A stretch of 64,000 bases of DNA from Maniola hyperantus (lineage: Eukaryota; Arthropoda; Insecta; Lepidoptera; Nymphalidae): assembly GCF_902806685.2 (NCBI RefSeq), contig NC_048553.1, positions 3,455,099-3,519,098 on the forward strand. The letters run 5' to 3'. This document shows, one piece after another, positions 54,721 to 64,000 of the stretch. The notes beneath the pieces were generated by a model. That model was not told the origin of the DNA. It was given only the letters and a program-made list of their open reading frames with translations, and did not search any database. The stretch's first letter is position 1. Each line of letters opens with the position of its first letter. A program made the translations under genes and the position numbers.

Positions 54721-57086
54721 TTAGTAAGAACTGTGCAGAGACACAAGTAAAGAACTTGGTCATTAACAACAAAACATCCCTTTTACCTGACACAGTTCTG
54801 TATTCAGTGGATAAACGAGACTTTAGGCCATATTTAAAGGTTTTTGTTGACGGTTTTGAGATTACAGGTTTACTAGATTCCGGTGCTTGCGCGTCAATTT
54901 TGGGTAACCAGGCGCACAAGGTTTTTTTGAGATTCGGTTATAAATTGCATAGCAGTATTGATACCACATTTTCAGTGGCAAATGGAGACAAACTTGATTG
55001 CATGGGTTATATGTTTATTCCGATTACTTATAATTCCGTAACTCACATAATAAAATTTTTTGTAGTACCCTCTATAATAGCGGATGTTATTTTTGGCTGT
55101 GACTTTTGGAAAACATTTCAGTTAGCCCCTGGCATTTTTGATAATTTAGAATTAATTAAGGCACCTTCTCAATTTTACAATATTTGTGCGATTGATAATA
55201 AACAAATTCATACCATCACTTCTTTTGAAAACTTATCATCTCAACAGAAAGAATTAGCCCAGTCTGTAGTAAATAAATTTTTAGATATTTCTTCAGAGAA
55301 AATTGGATTGGGTAGAACAAAATTAATTGAACATGTTATTGACACCGGTGATGCCTTGCCAATAAAAATAAAACAATATCCACTTTCTCCCGAAAAGAAG
55401 GAAGCTTTAAGTAAAGAGTTAGATAGGATGCTGGAAATGGACGTAGTTACTCCGAGTGAAAGCCCTTGGAATAACCCAGCAATTTTAGTGAAAAAGGCAA
55501 ATGGAGACTGGAGATTTTGCCTAGATTGCAGGAAATTAAATTCAGTGACAAAGGGGGATTCATACTCAATACCGTACATTCCACAAATTCTAGATAGCTT
55601 GAAAGAGGCAAGGTTTTTATCATCGATTGATTTAAGTTCAAGTTTCTGGCAAATTCCGTTAGCTAACGACTCTCAGGAAAAAACCAGTTTTACAGTTCCT
55701 GGTAGAGGGTTATTCAAATTTAAAGTCATGCCGTTTGGCCTATGCGGTGCACCAGCACGACAGCAGAGGTTAATGGACCAGTTATTTAATCAAAATTTTT
55801 GTAGTGATATTGAAAATGGAATAGTATTTTGTTATATAGATGATATTGTTATTTGTTCTGCTGATTTTGAAACCCATTTAATTTTATTAAACAGAGTTCT
55901 GGATAAACTAAAAATGGCTCAACTATCCATAAATTTTGAAAAATGTAATTTTTTTAGAAACTCTTTGAAATATTTAGGGTATATAGTGGATGAATTTGGT
56001 TTACGCACAGATCCTGGAAAAGTTGCCGCAGTTTTGAACTTTCCGACCCCAAAAACTGCACAGGAGGTAAAGATTTTCCTAGGCACTTGTTCTTGGTACA
56101 GGCGCTTTATTAGGAATTTTTCAACCATCGCTGCACCACTCAATAGACTAACGAGTAAAGGAAAGAACGCACCTAAATTTGAGTGGAGCGAACAGGCAGA
56201 GGTAGCATTTAATACATTGAAGAATGCGTTGGTAACCGCACCTGTTCTTGCGGTACCGAATTTTGAAAAACCATTCAAAATACATTGTGATGCTTCTGCA
56301 TATGGTGTTGGCGGTATGCTAACGCAAGAAACCGATGGTTGCGATCATCCCATTGCGTATGTCAGTAGGAGCCTAAATAAAAACGAAAGGAATTACAGCG
56401 CGACGGAACGCGAGGCTCTAGCTGTGATTTTTGCAGTGGAGAAATTTCAGGCTTATTTTGGTTCCAAGCCAGTCACAATTATCACAGACCATGCATCCCT
56501 AAAGTGGTTCTTAAATTTAGAAAATCCCTCAGGACGACTCGCCAGATGGGGTTGTAGATTATCACAGTATAATTTTGTTATCGAACATAGGAAGGGTTGT
56601 GATAATGTAGTTCCGGATACCTTGTCGAGACTCATACACGTAGATGTAGTTGGTGATCGTAATGATAACTCTAGTCAACAAGTTTTGGTAGATGACTGGT
56701 ATGACAAAACATTTAATGGCTGTAAAATCAATCCAGCAAATTTTCCGAATTTTAGTATTTTGAACGATAAACTATATCGTTACAGTAAATGTAAATACCA
56801 GCTTCTCAGTGAGTTCGACTGGAAAGAGGTAGTCCACAAGAACGACATCCTTAGAATTATGCAACAAAACCATGCAGACGCAACTGCAGGTCATTTTGGT
56901 GTGTTCAAAACTCATCGCAGATTATCCCTCAGATATTTTGGCGTGGTATGTATAAGGACGTGGTTGAGTACGTTAAGAATTGTGATACTTGCTCTGCGTA
57001 TAAACACACGACATCAGCCACTCCAGGTCTGCTTGGGAAGCCTAAAGTCTGCGAGAGACCTTTTCAGGTCATTTCGGCTGATTTAG
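54690..57086 (+). pseudogene. pol: Pol polyprotein, protease-RT-RNase H part, ends by frame slip in the integrase
   Basis: The frame is entered by a -1 shift from gag. Domain order: aspartic protease with LLDSGA (~54870-54890); reverse transcriptase with WNNPAILVKKANGDWRFCLD, SSIDLSSSFWQIPL, MPFGLCGAPA and the catalytic YIDD (55833-55844); the connection with KYLGYIVDEFGL; RNase H with HCDASAYGVGG, ATEREALAVI, ITDHASLKWF and HRKGCDNVVPDTLSR; then the integrase zinc-binding start (HADATAGH). Near 56936-56939, in a run of four T, the frame is lost by what looks like a single-base deletion, and the 776-codon frame runs on out of phase to 57086. The integrase continues in another frame from about 56941. 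An assembly error in the T run is the alternative. Confidence 0.9.
54711..54717 (+). promoter_or_regulatory. -1 programmed ribosomal frameshift site
   Basis: A AAA AAC, in phase with the gag reading frame, lies directly before the gag TAA (54718-54720). It is one of the canonical X XXY YYZ slippery heptamers. The pol frame is -1 relative to gag and open from 54690. The pol frame lacks an ATG near its start, so slippage is the likely expression route. A downstream stem or pseudoknot was not modelled. Confidence 0.85.
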
Positions 57087-57904
57087 TCGGACCTTTGCCT
57101 AGGTCTAAATCAGGATTTACATTTCTTTTTGTGGTGACGTGTTGTTTTTCGAAATATACAATGTTGTTTCCGTTACGGCGTGCCACAGGTGCCGCTGTTG
57201 TTAAAGCGCTAGAGAATTTTGTATTTTTGAACCATAGTGTTCCAGAGACTGTGATTGTGGACAATGGGTCCCAATTTACAGGATCTGAATTCCGTAATCT
57301 CATTAAGCGTTATAATATTCCGAAATTACACTACACACCACTGTACACTCCGCAAGTTAACCTTGTTGAGAGGTACAATAAGGTTGTTATGACTGCTGTA
57401 GCCGCTTTTGTGAAAGATAACCACAGGTCCTGGGACGAAAACCTGTACAAGGTCCAGTTCGCCATAAACAGTGCGGTTAATGAATCCACTGGATTCTCCC
57501 CGTTCTTCCTTGTCCACGCTAGAGAACCGGTTTTAAATGGTTCCTTCTATAAGGACACGGATAAGGAGTACGAGGCCGGAATTCCAAGGGAGGAATACGC
57601 AGGAAAGTTTGGAACTTTGGAGGACATATTTGGTCAGGTTAGGAGAAATTTGTTTCAGGCTCATGCAGAGTATGCAACGCATTACAACTTAAGGCGTAGG
57701 TCTGCAAGCTATTCTGTTGGGGACATAGTGTGGAAAAAGACCTATCCACAAAGCGACGCTACAAATTTTTTCGCAGCTAAGCTGGCACCTAAGTATGAAA
57801 AGTGCAGGGTTGTCAAGGTTTTGTCACCTTTGGTTTACGAACTAGTTAGAGTAGCTGACAACCACCCAATAGGCACTTGGCATATTAAGGATATTAAGAA
57901 GTAG
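56948..57904 (+). pseudogene. pol: Pol polyprotein, integrase part (frame-separated)
   Basis: 318 codons from an internal ATG; in an intact element it would be continuous with the upstream pol frame. It has the Cys pair of the HHCC zinc domain (NCDTCSAYKH), the catalytic core with VISADLVGPLP, IVDNGSQFTG and NLVERYN (second Asp and Glu separated by 35 residues, the D-D-35-E arrangement of retroviral-type integrases), and a C-terminal module (KLAPKYEKCRVVKVLSPLVY) resembling the GPY/F region in degraded form. The integrase joins the cDNA to the host DNA in the nucleus. The stop is TAG at 57902. Confidence 0.9.
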
Positions 57905-58708
57905 ATATTTGCCATTACTTAGTTTGGTCTAAACTGTTTGAATATTTAAGTTATCAATATTCAATTAGGAATTTGAATGAGTGTAGTGATGTTCTGAGTT
58001 AACAGTTACATTACCATGGTTCAGTTGAGGATGAATGTAGTGGATGTATGTAGGGATGAATATGTGATGATTGGAATGCTTGTGGTAGACCAACCGGTTG
58101 AGAAAGTAAAAATGCAAATATCGTACTTTGGGGATAACGAAAAGGGGGGGGTTTTGTGTTTTGTTTTCGTTTTCCTTCTAGATAATGGATCATTTCTGTT
58201 ATTTTTCCGATTCTGTTCCGAGATCTATTTTCTAGGAGAGTTATTTCGTTTTTTTTCTCATATTCCGATTTTGATTCGGTTTTATTTTTCCGAATGGGAT
58301 AGAGAACGGTTGCCATATCAGATGGACCCGTTCACAACCAGATTTTCCGTATTTGTTGAGTAACAAATATTAAGATGGTAGTTTAAAAGAGTGAACCACC
58401 GTAGGCCTAGACGCATTCTATCAGTCAGCTGAAGAATGATGCCAAGATGTTTCCACTCAAGTGTCTTAGACACCATGAAGTTTTTTTGTATATATTCTTT
58501 TTAGAAGTTAGGGTTGTGTAGTTAAGTATAATGTATAAAACCTTACACTGTTTTCAGTATATTTATTTTGTTAGACAATTTTCCTTGTTAGTAGTAGATG
58601 TGCGTTCACGCGTAACTTCTGTGTTTTTTTTGTTTGTTTCAGGCAAATTGTTAGTAGTTGTTGGATGACGCTGAGGGCAGCGTGGTTCAACCTGTTGAAC
58701 CTTTTCGT
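57905..58708 (+). other. 3' untranslated region of the LTR element
   Basis: About 0.8 kb between integrase and the polypurine tract. It contains a 115-codon frame (58016-58363) and a minus frame, both with simple T/F-rich composition. I see no signal peptide plus fusion-type architecture, so no env. Confidence 0.6.
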
Positions 58709-58719
58709 AGGAGGGGAAG
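58709..58719 (+). promoter_or_regulatory. Polypurine tract
   Basis: AGGAGGGGAAG followed by TAT and then the 3' LTR. It is the primer for plus-strand DNA synthesis in LTR retroelements. Confidence 0.85.
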
Positions 58720-58722
58720 TAT

Positions 58723-60195
58723 TGTGACGTTGTAAATTTTGAACTACTAATTAGCGTTTCGCTTTTAATTAAAATCTATTTTGTTCAAAGTATGTTGGTG
58801 CCACCTAGCATCAAGGTGCAGAACTACGCGTGGGTCGATGTTCAGAGTTCATTCGAGCCACAATAGATGGCGTTTGCTTCGTTGTCAATTGTCGTAAAAA
58901 TAAAACAAAATAATTAAATAAAACCATAATATCATTTGTTTATTGTTAAGTCATTAACAAAACGGTTCTTATAATATATCCTTAGGTTCCGCAAATATTC
59001 AAAAATGAATTGGCTTCATGATCAAACTAAATGAGAGCGGCCACACTCGGGTTGCGTCTGGCAACACCGATTGGTGAGATTTAGAATTTTTCTGGAGTCA
59101 ACATGTGAAGACGAATTTTTTCGTTCCAGGAAAATCTCACTCCTTTTCGCCCATGGCTTCGCCTGGGAAAATACAATAGTTATAAATTTAGTCATCCTAA
59201 CGTATTTCAATGTTTCATCAATTATGGTGAGTGAAAAATCAAGTAATGTGGATTCGACAAAATGGCGGTTTGGTTAGAGAAAATCCTAATTTCATGATTT
59301 TCCCTTTCAGTTCCAGTTATTTTACCTTCCCAAATAAATGAGGATAATGGGTTGTGGGTGGACTCCTGAAAACCATTGGTGGCCAGGAGTTCAATAGGTG
59401 AGTTGTGTTTGATCGGGAAAATTCCACGTGTCGAAATTTTCACACAGCACAAATTATAATCTTGTTTTTTCTTTGTTACAGGGTTTCCGTTTGCGTTTCC
59501 GTTTTTAGTTTTCGGTTTTCGTATTTCGCTTTCGTTTTCCGTATTTATTTCTTTTGCACATTCACGTTGGCAACTTAATTCTATGGATAAGACTTGGTGA
59601 AAATCTTTGTAATGAAACATTTCGGTTGTGAAGAATCAAGTTAAATCGAGTTTTGGGAGCTTGGCCGATGCCGTCCAGCTACCTTGCAGTCTTCGCACCT
59701 ACAAGTAAGCAAATGTTTGTATCCTGGAACAGTTTAGTGAACCTTCTTAGTGTATGTGTACAGTAAGAACCCTGTCTTTACTACTGAGCTTTTATTTTGA
59801 AACAATTTTATGAATTTTACTGTGTCATTGTCTATTCCATGCCAATGGCATCTTAAATTTAAAACATAGATTTTATGTACTATCTACCTAAGGCATTCTA
59901 ATGTATCTAAATTAAGTCTTGGCATTAAGCTAGAATAACTAAGCATTATTAGCCATCACTATGTATTAAGCGACCCCGGTAAAAGTTACATTAAAAACAA
60001 TTTTGCCTAACATCTAGCAAATTTCATTTATAACACCTCATATACATTACAAGGGAGTCGACGGCTAGCTTCTATTCTTTACTAGGTAGATAGATCAAGT
60101 AAAGTAAATTATTATTTTTCCTCTAATCTTTGTAAGGTGGTAGATTATTCCGTATCCGGGTATATTTCTATTCCGCCCAATTTACCACCCTTACA
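58723..60195 (+). repeat. 3' LTR
   Basis: Same length as the 5' LTR and identical by eye except one base (59857). Confidence 0.95.
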
Positions 60196-60199
60196 ACAC
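60196..60199. repeat. 4-bp target-site duplication (right), LTR element
   Basis: ACAC, matches 50804-50807. Confidence 0.92.
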
Positions 60200-60212
60200 C
60201 AAAAATACTTAC

Positions 60213-60292
60213 TTATGAAATGAAATTCCATATTTTTGTAAATTTGATGTGTTTGATTTGTTCTTGCACTCACTAACGGCACAAACAGGCAT
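60213..60292 (-). pseudogene. THAP zinc-finger exon 1 in P-like copy 2
   Basis: Same exon as 3140-3219: ATG at 60292-60290, CAVSEC pair and SFHK, followed by the GTAAGT donor at 60212-60207. One change from copy 1 (Asp to Tyr in the stretch before GISFHK). The LTR retrotransposon sits in the presumed intron next to it (60196), about 13 bases past the donor hexamer's start. Confidence 0.75.
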
Positions 60293-60456
60293 TTTTCACC
60301 CAGCGTGTAAGACGTCGTCACACATCGAAAACGATTCTGACAATGACAAAATCGATTCCGCAAACAGTGTTTATAAACGCAGTGGATTAAAAATCCATTA
60401 CTATTGACAGAGGGGAATAATCATGCGAGGCGCGTCCTTAGGTTAGATCGTCCAAG

Positions 60457-60464
60457 TTCTACGA
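60457..60464. repeat. 8-bp target-site duplication (right), P-like copy 2
   Basis: TTCTACGA, as at 48810-48817. Confidence 0.92.
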
Positions 60465-60741
60465 CAACCTGCTTTCGTCGTAACGTCATTATCTCCCTAC
60501 GAAAGGGAGCTAATTAATCAGTTTGTAATGAGACGTAACCGATTTAACGTGCTAATTCCTTATTACATTTTGCTTTACTTTACTGCCTTTTAAAGTCATA
60601 ACATCATTGTACCTAAATCTTTTGTACTAGCCAGTTGTTAACGTTTATGCTGTGTCCTTTAGTTATAAATCCTTTTGTATGTAAATACTTGTGTATGTGT
60701 AAATGTTGTTGGTTAGTCAAATAAAAAAAAAAAAAAAAAAA
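60465..60741 (+). mobile_element. 3' end of the interrupted LINE
   Basis: Continues the ORF2 frame for about 17 codons (TAA at 60515), then a 3' UTR and an A run at 60723-60741. Confidence 0.8.
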
Positions 60742-61082
60742 GATATAGCTCCCTTTGATGTAAGTCATCGAGGAAGGTGACGCGACAATTAGCGTCGCGC
60801 GGTCGTCGGCCGCGGCCGCGAGCTGGCGCGATGTCAACGATTCCGATCGCGATAGCGTGGCCGGACGCGACGCCCGCGCTCGCTGCCGCGGCTAGGGCTG
60901 TGAGCACTGTCGGATATCGATATAGTTCCCTTTGATGTAAGTCATCGAGGAAGGTGACGCGACAATTAGCGTCGCGCGGTCATCGGCCGCGGCCGCGAGC
61001 TGGCGCGACCATTAGAGCCACGCACACGGCATCAACGAAACCGCCTAGCTCGTTCAAAATCAAAACCGACCATTATACCACT

Positions 61083-61290
61083 ACTAGCTGATGCTCACGA
61101 CTTCATCCGCGTGGATTTAGGTTTTTAAAAATCCCGCGGGAACGCTTTCATTTTCCGGGATAAAAAGTATCCTATGTCACTCTCCAGGTCTTTAACTATA
61201 CCCATGCAAAAAATCACGTCAGTCCGTTGCGACGTGATTGAAGGACAAACCAACAAATAAACACACTTTCGCATTTATAATAAAGGTAGC
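61083..61290 (+). repeat. Dispersed repeat B
   Basis: 'tactagctgatgctcacgac' to 'tttcgcatttataataaag', complete. Confidence 0.8.
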
Positions 61291-61649
61291 GATAGAAGAA
61301 ACATTCCAGTGTCAAACATTAAAATCAAATAGGTATGTACTTATATCGATAAATAAAATATCGACAGTAAAACACTTGGCATCCTTAACAGTAACAGCCT
61401 AAAGCATGTCGCCGCCAACAACGGCCAAACCCGCCAAATCACGCTACTAAAACGCGTCTCTCTTAAATTGGCCATCGATTAGATGCGACCAAACAAAAAA
61501 ACTGGGCATCTTCCAAAGGAATCTCCTTTGAGACTGTAACAGACAGACATATAGTGTAACTGGACATTACACGCTGAATCTAAGTTCTTTTATTTGATGG
61601 GGGCTTTGGCCATGGTTATTTACCTTACATCATCATATTATATCATCAT
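61291..61649. other. Intergenic, nothing recognised
   Basis: No supported features. Confidence 0.3.
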
Positions 61650-61905
61650 CATCATCATTATGATCAACCCATCGCTCACTACTGAGCACGGATCTCCTCT
61701 CAGAATGAGAATGATTTAGGCTTATAGTCCTCCACTCCGGCCAAGTGCGGATTAGTAGACTTCACACACCTTTGAGAACACGTTGTGGACATAACATTAT
61801 GAAGAACTCTCAGACATGCAGGTTTCCTCGTGTTCATGGTTTTCTTTCACATAGCTCCGAACAGTTAAAAGTTAGAAGCCCGGAATCGAACCTACCTTTA
61901 CTACC
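61650..61905 (-). mobile_element. tRNA-Arg-like SINE (SINE1), degraded
   Basis: CATCATCAT tail (about 61642), 'tgatcaacccatcgc', body and 'cccggaatcgaacctacc' B-box region. The rest of the head is diverged or missing. Confidence 0.7.
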
Positions 61906-62082
61906 CTTAGGCAGTGGCGGATTATCCCTAAGGCAAACTAGGCACGTGCCTAGGGGCGCGAGATCACGAAAAGTGCGATCATGTAGAGTTGGGTTTCTAT
62001 GCAAAATCTTGGAGTCACCGCCTCTTTGTGGAGTCTTCACTCGTTCACTTAGAATAATCACCAACTACCAGCTTTGCAATTA

Positions 62083-62244
62083 TAGTACGTGACAGGTCGA
62101 GATGGCAACCGAGGAGGAAACGCCCCCACACCCACAAAGCCCCCACGCTAACCCGGTGGGGGTGAGCGTGGTTAACGTGCGTGTGAGCGGGGCGTCGTCC
62201 CCCCGCCTCGTACCCCGATTGACATCTCAACATGTCGTGGACTA
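62083..62244. mobile_element. MITE family M2, copy 3
   Basis: Inverted ends around 'gtgacaggtcgagatggc', TA at both sides, GC-rich interior with CCCCCACA and CCCCCCGCC. 162 bp. Confidence 0.78.
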
Positions 62245-62439
62245 TATACGTCTCATCGTTCTTTCGAAGTTAGTAAGTAATTTTTTATATGGCTGCTAGA
62301 GGAGCACCTATGAGATGCTAGGGCGCTCTCGACATTTAATCCGCCTCTGCCGCCTCTGCGACACGGCGCGGTCGCTTCACACATATTAATAGTCAAGTAT
62401 GAGAGCGTTTATGCAGAAGTGGTTGCTTGTTATAATATT
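62245..62439. other. Spacer
   Basis: No feature. Confidence 0.3.
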
Positions 62440-62697
62440 ACTAGCTGATGCCCGCGACTTCGTCCGTGTGGATTTAGGTTTTTGAAAATCCCGTTGGAAC
62501 TCTTTAACTTTCCGGGATAAAAAGTAACCTATGTCACTCTCCAGGTCTTTAACTATATCTATGCAAAAAATCACGTCAATCCGTCATTCCGTTGTGACGT
62601 GATTGAAGGACTAACCAACAAACCAACAAACCAACAAACCAACAAACCAATAAACCAACAAACCAACAAACAAACACACTTTCGCATTTATAATAAG
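62440..62697 (+). repeat. Dispersed repeat B with an expanded ACCAACAA tract
   Basis: 'actagctgatgcccgcgact' to 'tttcgcatttataataagg'. The usual single 'accaacaaacc' is expanded to about seven units (62614-62672). Confidence 0.8.
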
Positions 62698-63218
62698 GGT
62701 ACTGATGGCGTAGTACGACGGCAACGGAACGCATCACGCGACGCGCAACGCGCCGCGTCTCAAGAAGAGAAGAGCTCTGAGTTAGACTATTAATAGTACC
62801 TACCTAGGTACCAACTTTAGTTTCTTTATCGATATCGATACGTCATATTGTATTAGTAAGTACTAAGTAGGTTGCTGTTCCACGGGTATAGTATAAATAA
62901 TATAATGATGAAAGTATTCTTCAGAGGCATATAAGGCGTAATGGAAGCTCGGAGACGTGAACGCACAGGTGGCGTTCGACGCGGCCCATCGATCTCGGCG
63001 AAAATACGATAATGCCGTGTCCCGTGTATTGCCTACGCCGCTGCTTAACGCCCCTCTCACAGCCACGAGCGGCAGCGGGAGCGCTAGCGGAGTCAGTCAG
63101 AATGTGAATTTAAAAAGTTACGACCAAATAGCTCGTGTAATCTAATCTACGTATCGCTTTTGATAATAGACGGTAAGTAAAGTTCACCGCGCAATTCGCA
63201 AACTTTCTTTAGTCACAT
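62698..63218. other. Intergenic, no supported gene
   Basis: GCGACGC-rich patch 62735-62760. Overlapping frames on both strands at 62863-63145 without motifs. Confidence 0.3.
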
Positions 63219-63428
63219 ATCTACAACCCGTCGGAAATATCCGCGCACCTCGCTGGAATGCGCTTCCCCTCGCGCTTTCCCGCAGCTCGCCCATTTTCGC
63301 CTATCACTACCTAAAAAGTATATAAACACTACGTTCTACCAGTACCAGTGCCAGTACCGTTGCCAACGCAAGCACGTTGCATGACGTCATTAAGCCAGGT
63401 TCTCAGATATTTCCGACGGGTTGTAGAT
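63219..63428. mobile_element. Candidate MITE M8
   Basis: Perfect 23-bp inverted ends 63219-63241 and 63406-63428 ('atctacaacccgtcggaa' and complement). 210 bp. No clear target duplication. A TATATAA-like box sits inside at about 63319-63326. Confidence 0.7.
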
Positions 63429-63743
63429 GCGACAATGTCTCCATAAAATATCTATACTCTATAGTAGTTCAAGGAAGAGAAGAAGGCACTAGAGCACGCG
63501 ATACAAACTCAAACGATATACATATAATCACAACTTTTTAAATGATAATAATATATCCTATCACCTACGCCCCAAAATCTGAGTCTTTTCTTTTCTCACT
63601 TCTAATATTTTTCCGGATGCCATACTTATGTAGAAAGCCATGTCGCAGTTATTAAGTTAGTAGATACGACAATAATAAAAAATAGATATACTTAGATCCG
63701 CTTTCCGTTTACGTGCATGGCATCGCATCAATATTGCCTACGC
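63429..63743. other. Intergenic, nothing recognised
   Basis: No supported features. Confidence 0.3.
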
Positions 63744-64000
63744 GCGGCAAAAATACACGCGATTCGTGGCCGTCAGCGATAACGCAGACCCTGCCGCCCA
63801 CGCCACTCACACTTCACTAGCTTACTCCACACACGCGGCGCAGCTATCATACAGTGGGTAAAGTGCGGCAAAAATACACGCGATTCGTGGCCGTCAGCGA
63901 TAACGCAGACCCTGCCGCCCACGCCACTCACACTTCACTAGCTAACTCCACACACGCGGCGCAGCTATCATACAGTGGGTAAAGTGCGGCAAAAATACAC
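63744..64000 (+). repeat. 121-bp tandem repeat running off the window edge
   Basis: 'gcggcaaaaatacacgcgat' begins at 63744, 63865 and 63986, exactly 121 bp apart. Units 1 and 2 are near identical ('ctagctta' versus 'ctagctaa'). The array continues past base 64000. Confidence 0.93.

Larger units (their letters stand above)
50808..60195 (+). mobile_element. Ty3/gypsy LTR retrotransposon, 9388 bp, recent insertion
   Basis: Two 1473-bp LTRs (50808-52280 and 58723-60195) begin TGTGAC and end TTACA (TG...CA rule). A constant offset of 7915 shows no net indels, and I found one substitution (51942 T versus 59857 A). Inside are a primer-binding site, gag, a -1 frameshift site, pol (protease, RT, RNase H, integrase in Ty3/gypsy order) and a polypurine tract. 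No envelope-like frame. The copy is nearly intact except for a one-base frame loss in pol. It could be mobilised in trans, and an intact sister may exist elsewhere in the genome (inference). Orientation plus. The finer clade was not determined. Confidence 0.95.
48818..60456 (-). mobile_element. P-superfamily element, copy 2, carrying later insertions
   Basis: TIRs CTTGGACGATCTAACCTA (48818) and the complement ending at 60456. It lies in inverse orientation to copy 1 (2976-4253) and shares long near-identical blocks (for example 48840-49400 with 3660-4230). It holds material absent from copy 1: a LINE fragment (49405-49955), a long-TIR MITE (50178-50584) and the LTR retrotransposon (50808-60195). 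Without the LTR element it is ~2.25 kb. The THAP exon is at its far end (60213-60292). Confidence 0.88.
48062..60741 (+). mobile_element. 5'-truncated CR1/Jockey-type LINE, host of the P element
   Basis: Once the P element (48818-60456, plus one 8-bp duplication) is removed the LINE is ~1.03 kb: the C-terminal part of ORF2, a 3' UTR (60518-60722) and a poly-A tail (60723-60741). Flanks show a short target duplication GATATA (48056-48061 and 60742-60747). It inserted in the second unit of the 177-bp repeat. Confidence 0.85.
47734..61008. repeat. 177-bp tandem repeat, split by the nested insertions
   Basis: Units start 'aaggtgacgcgacaattagc' at 47734, 47911, 60774 and 60951, exactly 177 bp apart on each side. 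The second unit is broken at about 48061 and finishes at 60742-60773. A partial unit closes at about 61008. GC-rich, with GGCCGCGGCCGC and ATCGATA motifs. The array was contiguous (about 3.3 units) before a LINE entered it. 177 is divisible by three, so open frames run through the units on both strands; I do not consider them proven genes. Confidence 0.9.

Noticed and set aside
58016..58363. Possible third gene (env-like) of the LTR element
   Set aside because: Phe/Leu-rich by base composition. It lacks the size, cleavage site and membrane layout of envelope proteins, and a minus-strand frame overlaps.

Overview
The window reads as intergenic, repeat-dominated DNA of a moth or butterfly (Lepidoptera). 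It is AT-rich. It carries tRNA-derived SINEs with GATGAT-type tails, RTE- and CR1/Jockey-type LINE remnants, many TA-flanked MITEs, and several dispersed repeats that open with a 'tagctgatgcccgcgacttc'-like block, which I know from general experience to be common in lepidopteran genomes. I found no credible host protein-coding gene. Every coding region I can support belongs to a mobile element. The species cannot be named from this sequence.

Layout. 0-5 kb: SINE, dispersed repeats, then a complete non-autonomous P-superfamily DNA transposon (2976-4253) with an 8-bp target duplication and the first exon of a THAP-domain protein. 5-10 kb: SINE/RTE/dispersed repeat remnants and a 34-bp-arm perfect palindrome. 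10.3-12.1 kb: a ~205-bp tandem repeat whose units carry CACGTG and mostly TATCGATA. 12-13.1 kb: MITEs and a terminal-inverted-repeat element containing a tRNA-like sequence. 14.9-32.9 kb: scattered dispersed repeats, MITEs, RTE tails, a ~0.4-0.6 kb triplicated segment (23.5-25.1 kb) and short tandem arrays. 33.4-42.6 kb: a GC-rich TAA-flanked MITE, LINE fragments, a local tandem duplication and nested repeats. 43-47 kb: MITEs, a ~225-bp tandem triplication and a SINE interrupted by a MITE.

The most striking part is 47.7-61.0 kb, a nest whose layers can be peeled apart by their target-site duplications. A 177-bp tandem repeat was hit by a 5'-truncated LINE (target duplication about GATATA). 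The LINE's reverse-transcriptase reading frame was hit by a second P-superfamily element (TTCTACGA duplicated). That P element contains a LINE fragment and a long-TIR MITE. It was finally hit by a 9.4-kb Ty3/gypsy LTR retrotransposon (ACAC duplicated). The 1473-bp LTRs differ at one base that I could find, so this last insertion is very recent. The P copy at 3 kb preserves the uninterrupted sequence and serves as an empty-site control.

The retrotransposon has a primer-binding site, gag, protease, reverse transcriptase, RNase H, integrase and polypurine tract. Gag and pol are joined by a canonical -1 slippery heptamer just before the gag stop. A single-base loss in a T run separates the integrase catalytic core from the rest of pol in this copy. 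A second theme is a set of short perfect inverted duplications inside repeats, where a sister copy or other family copies in the same window lack the extra arm. These look like template-switch mutations.
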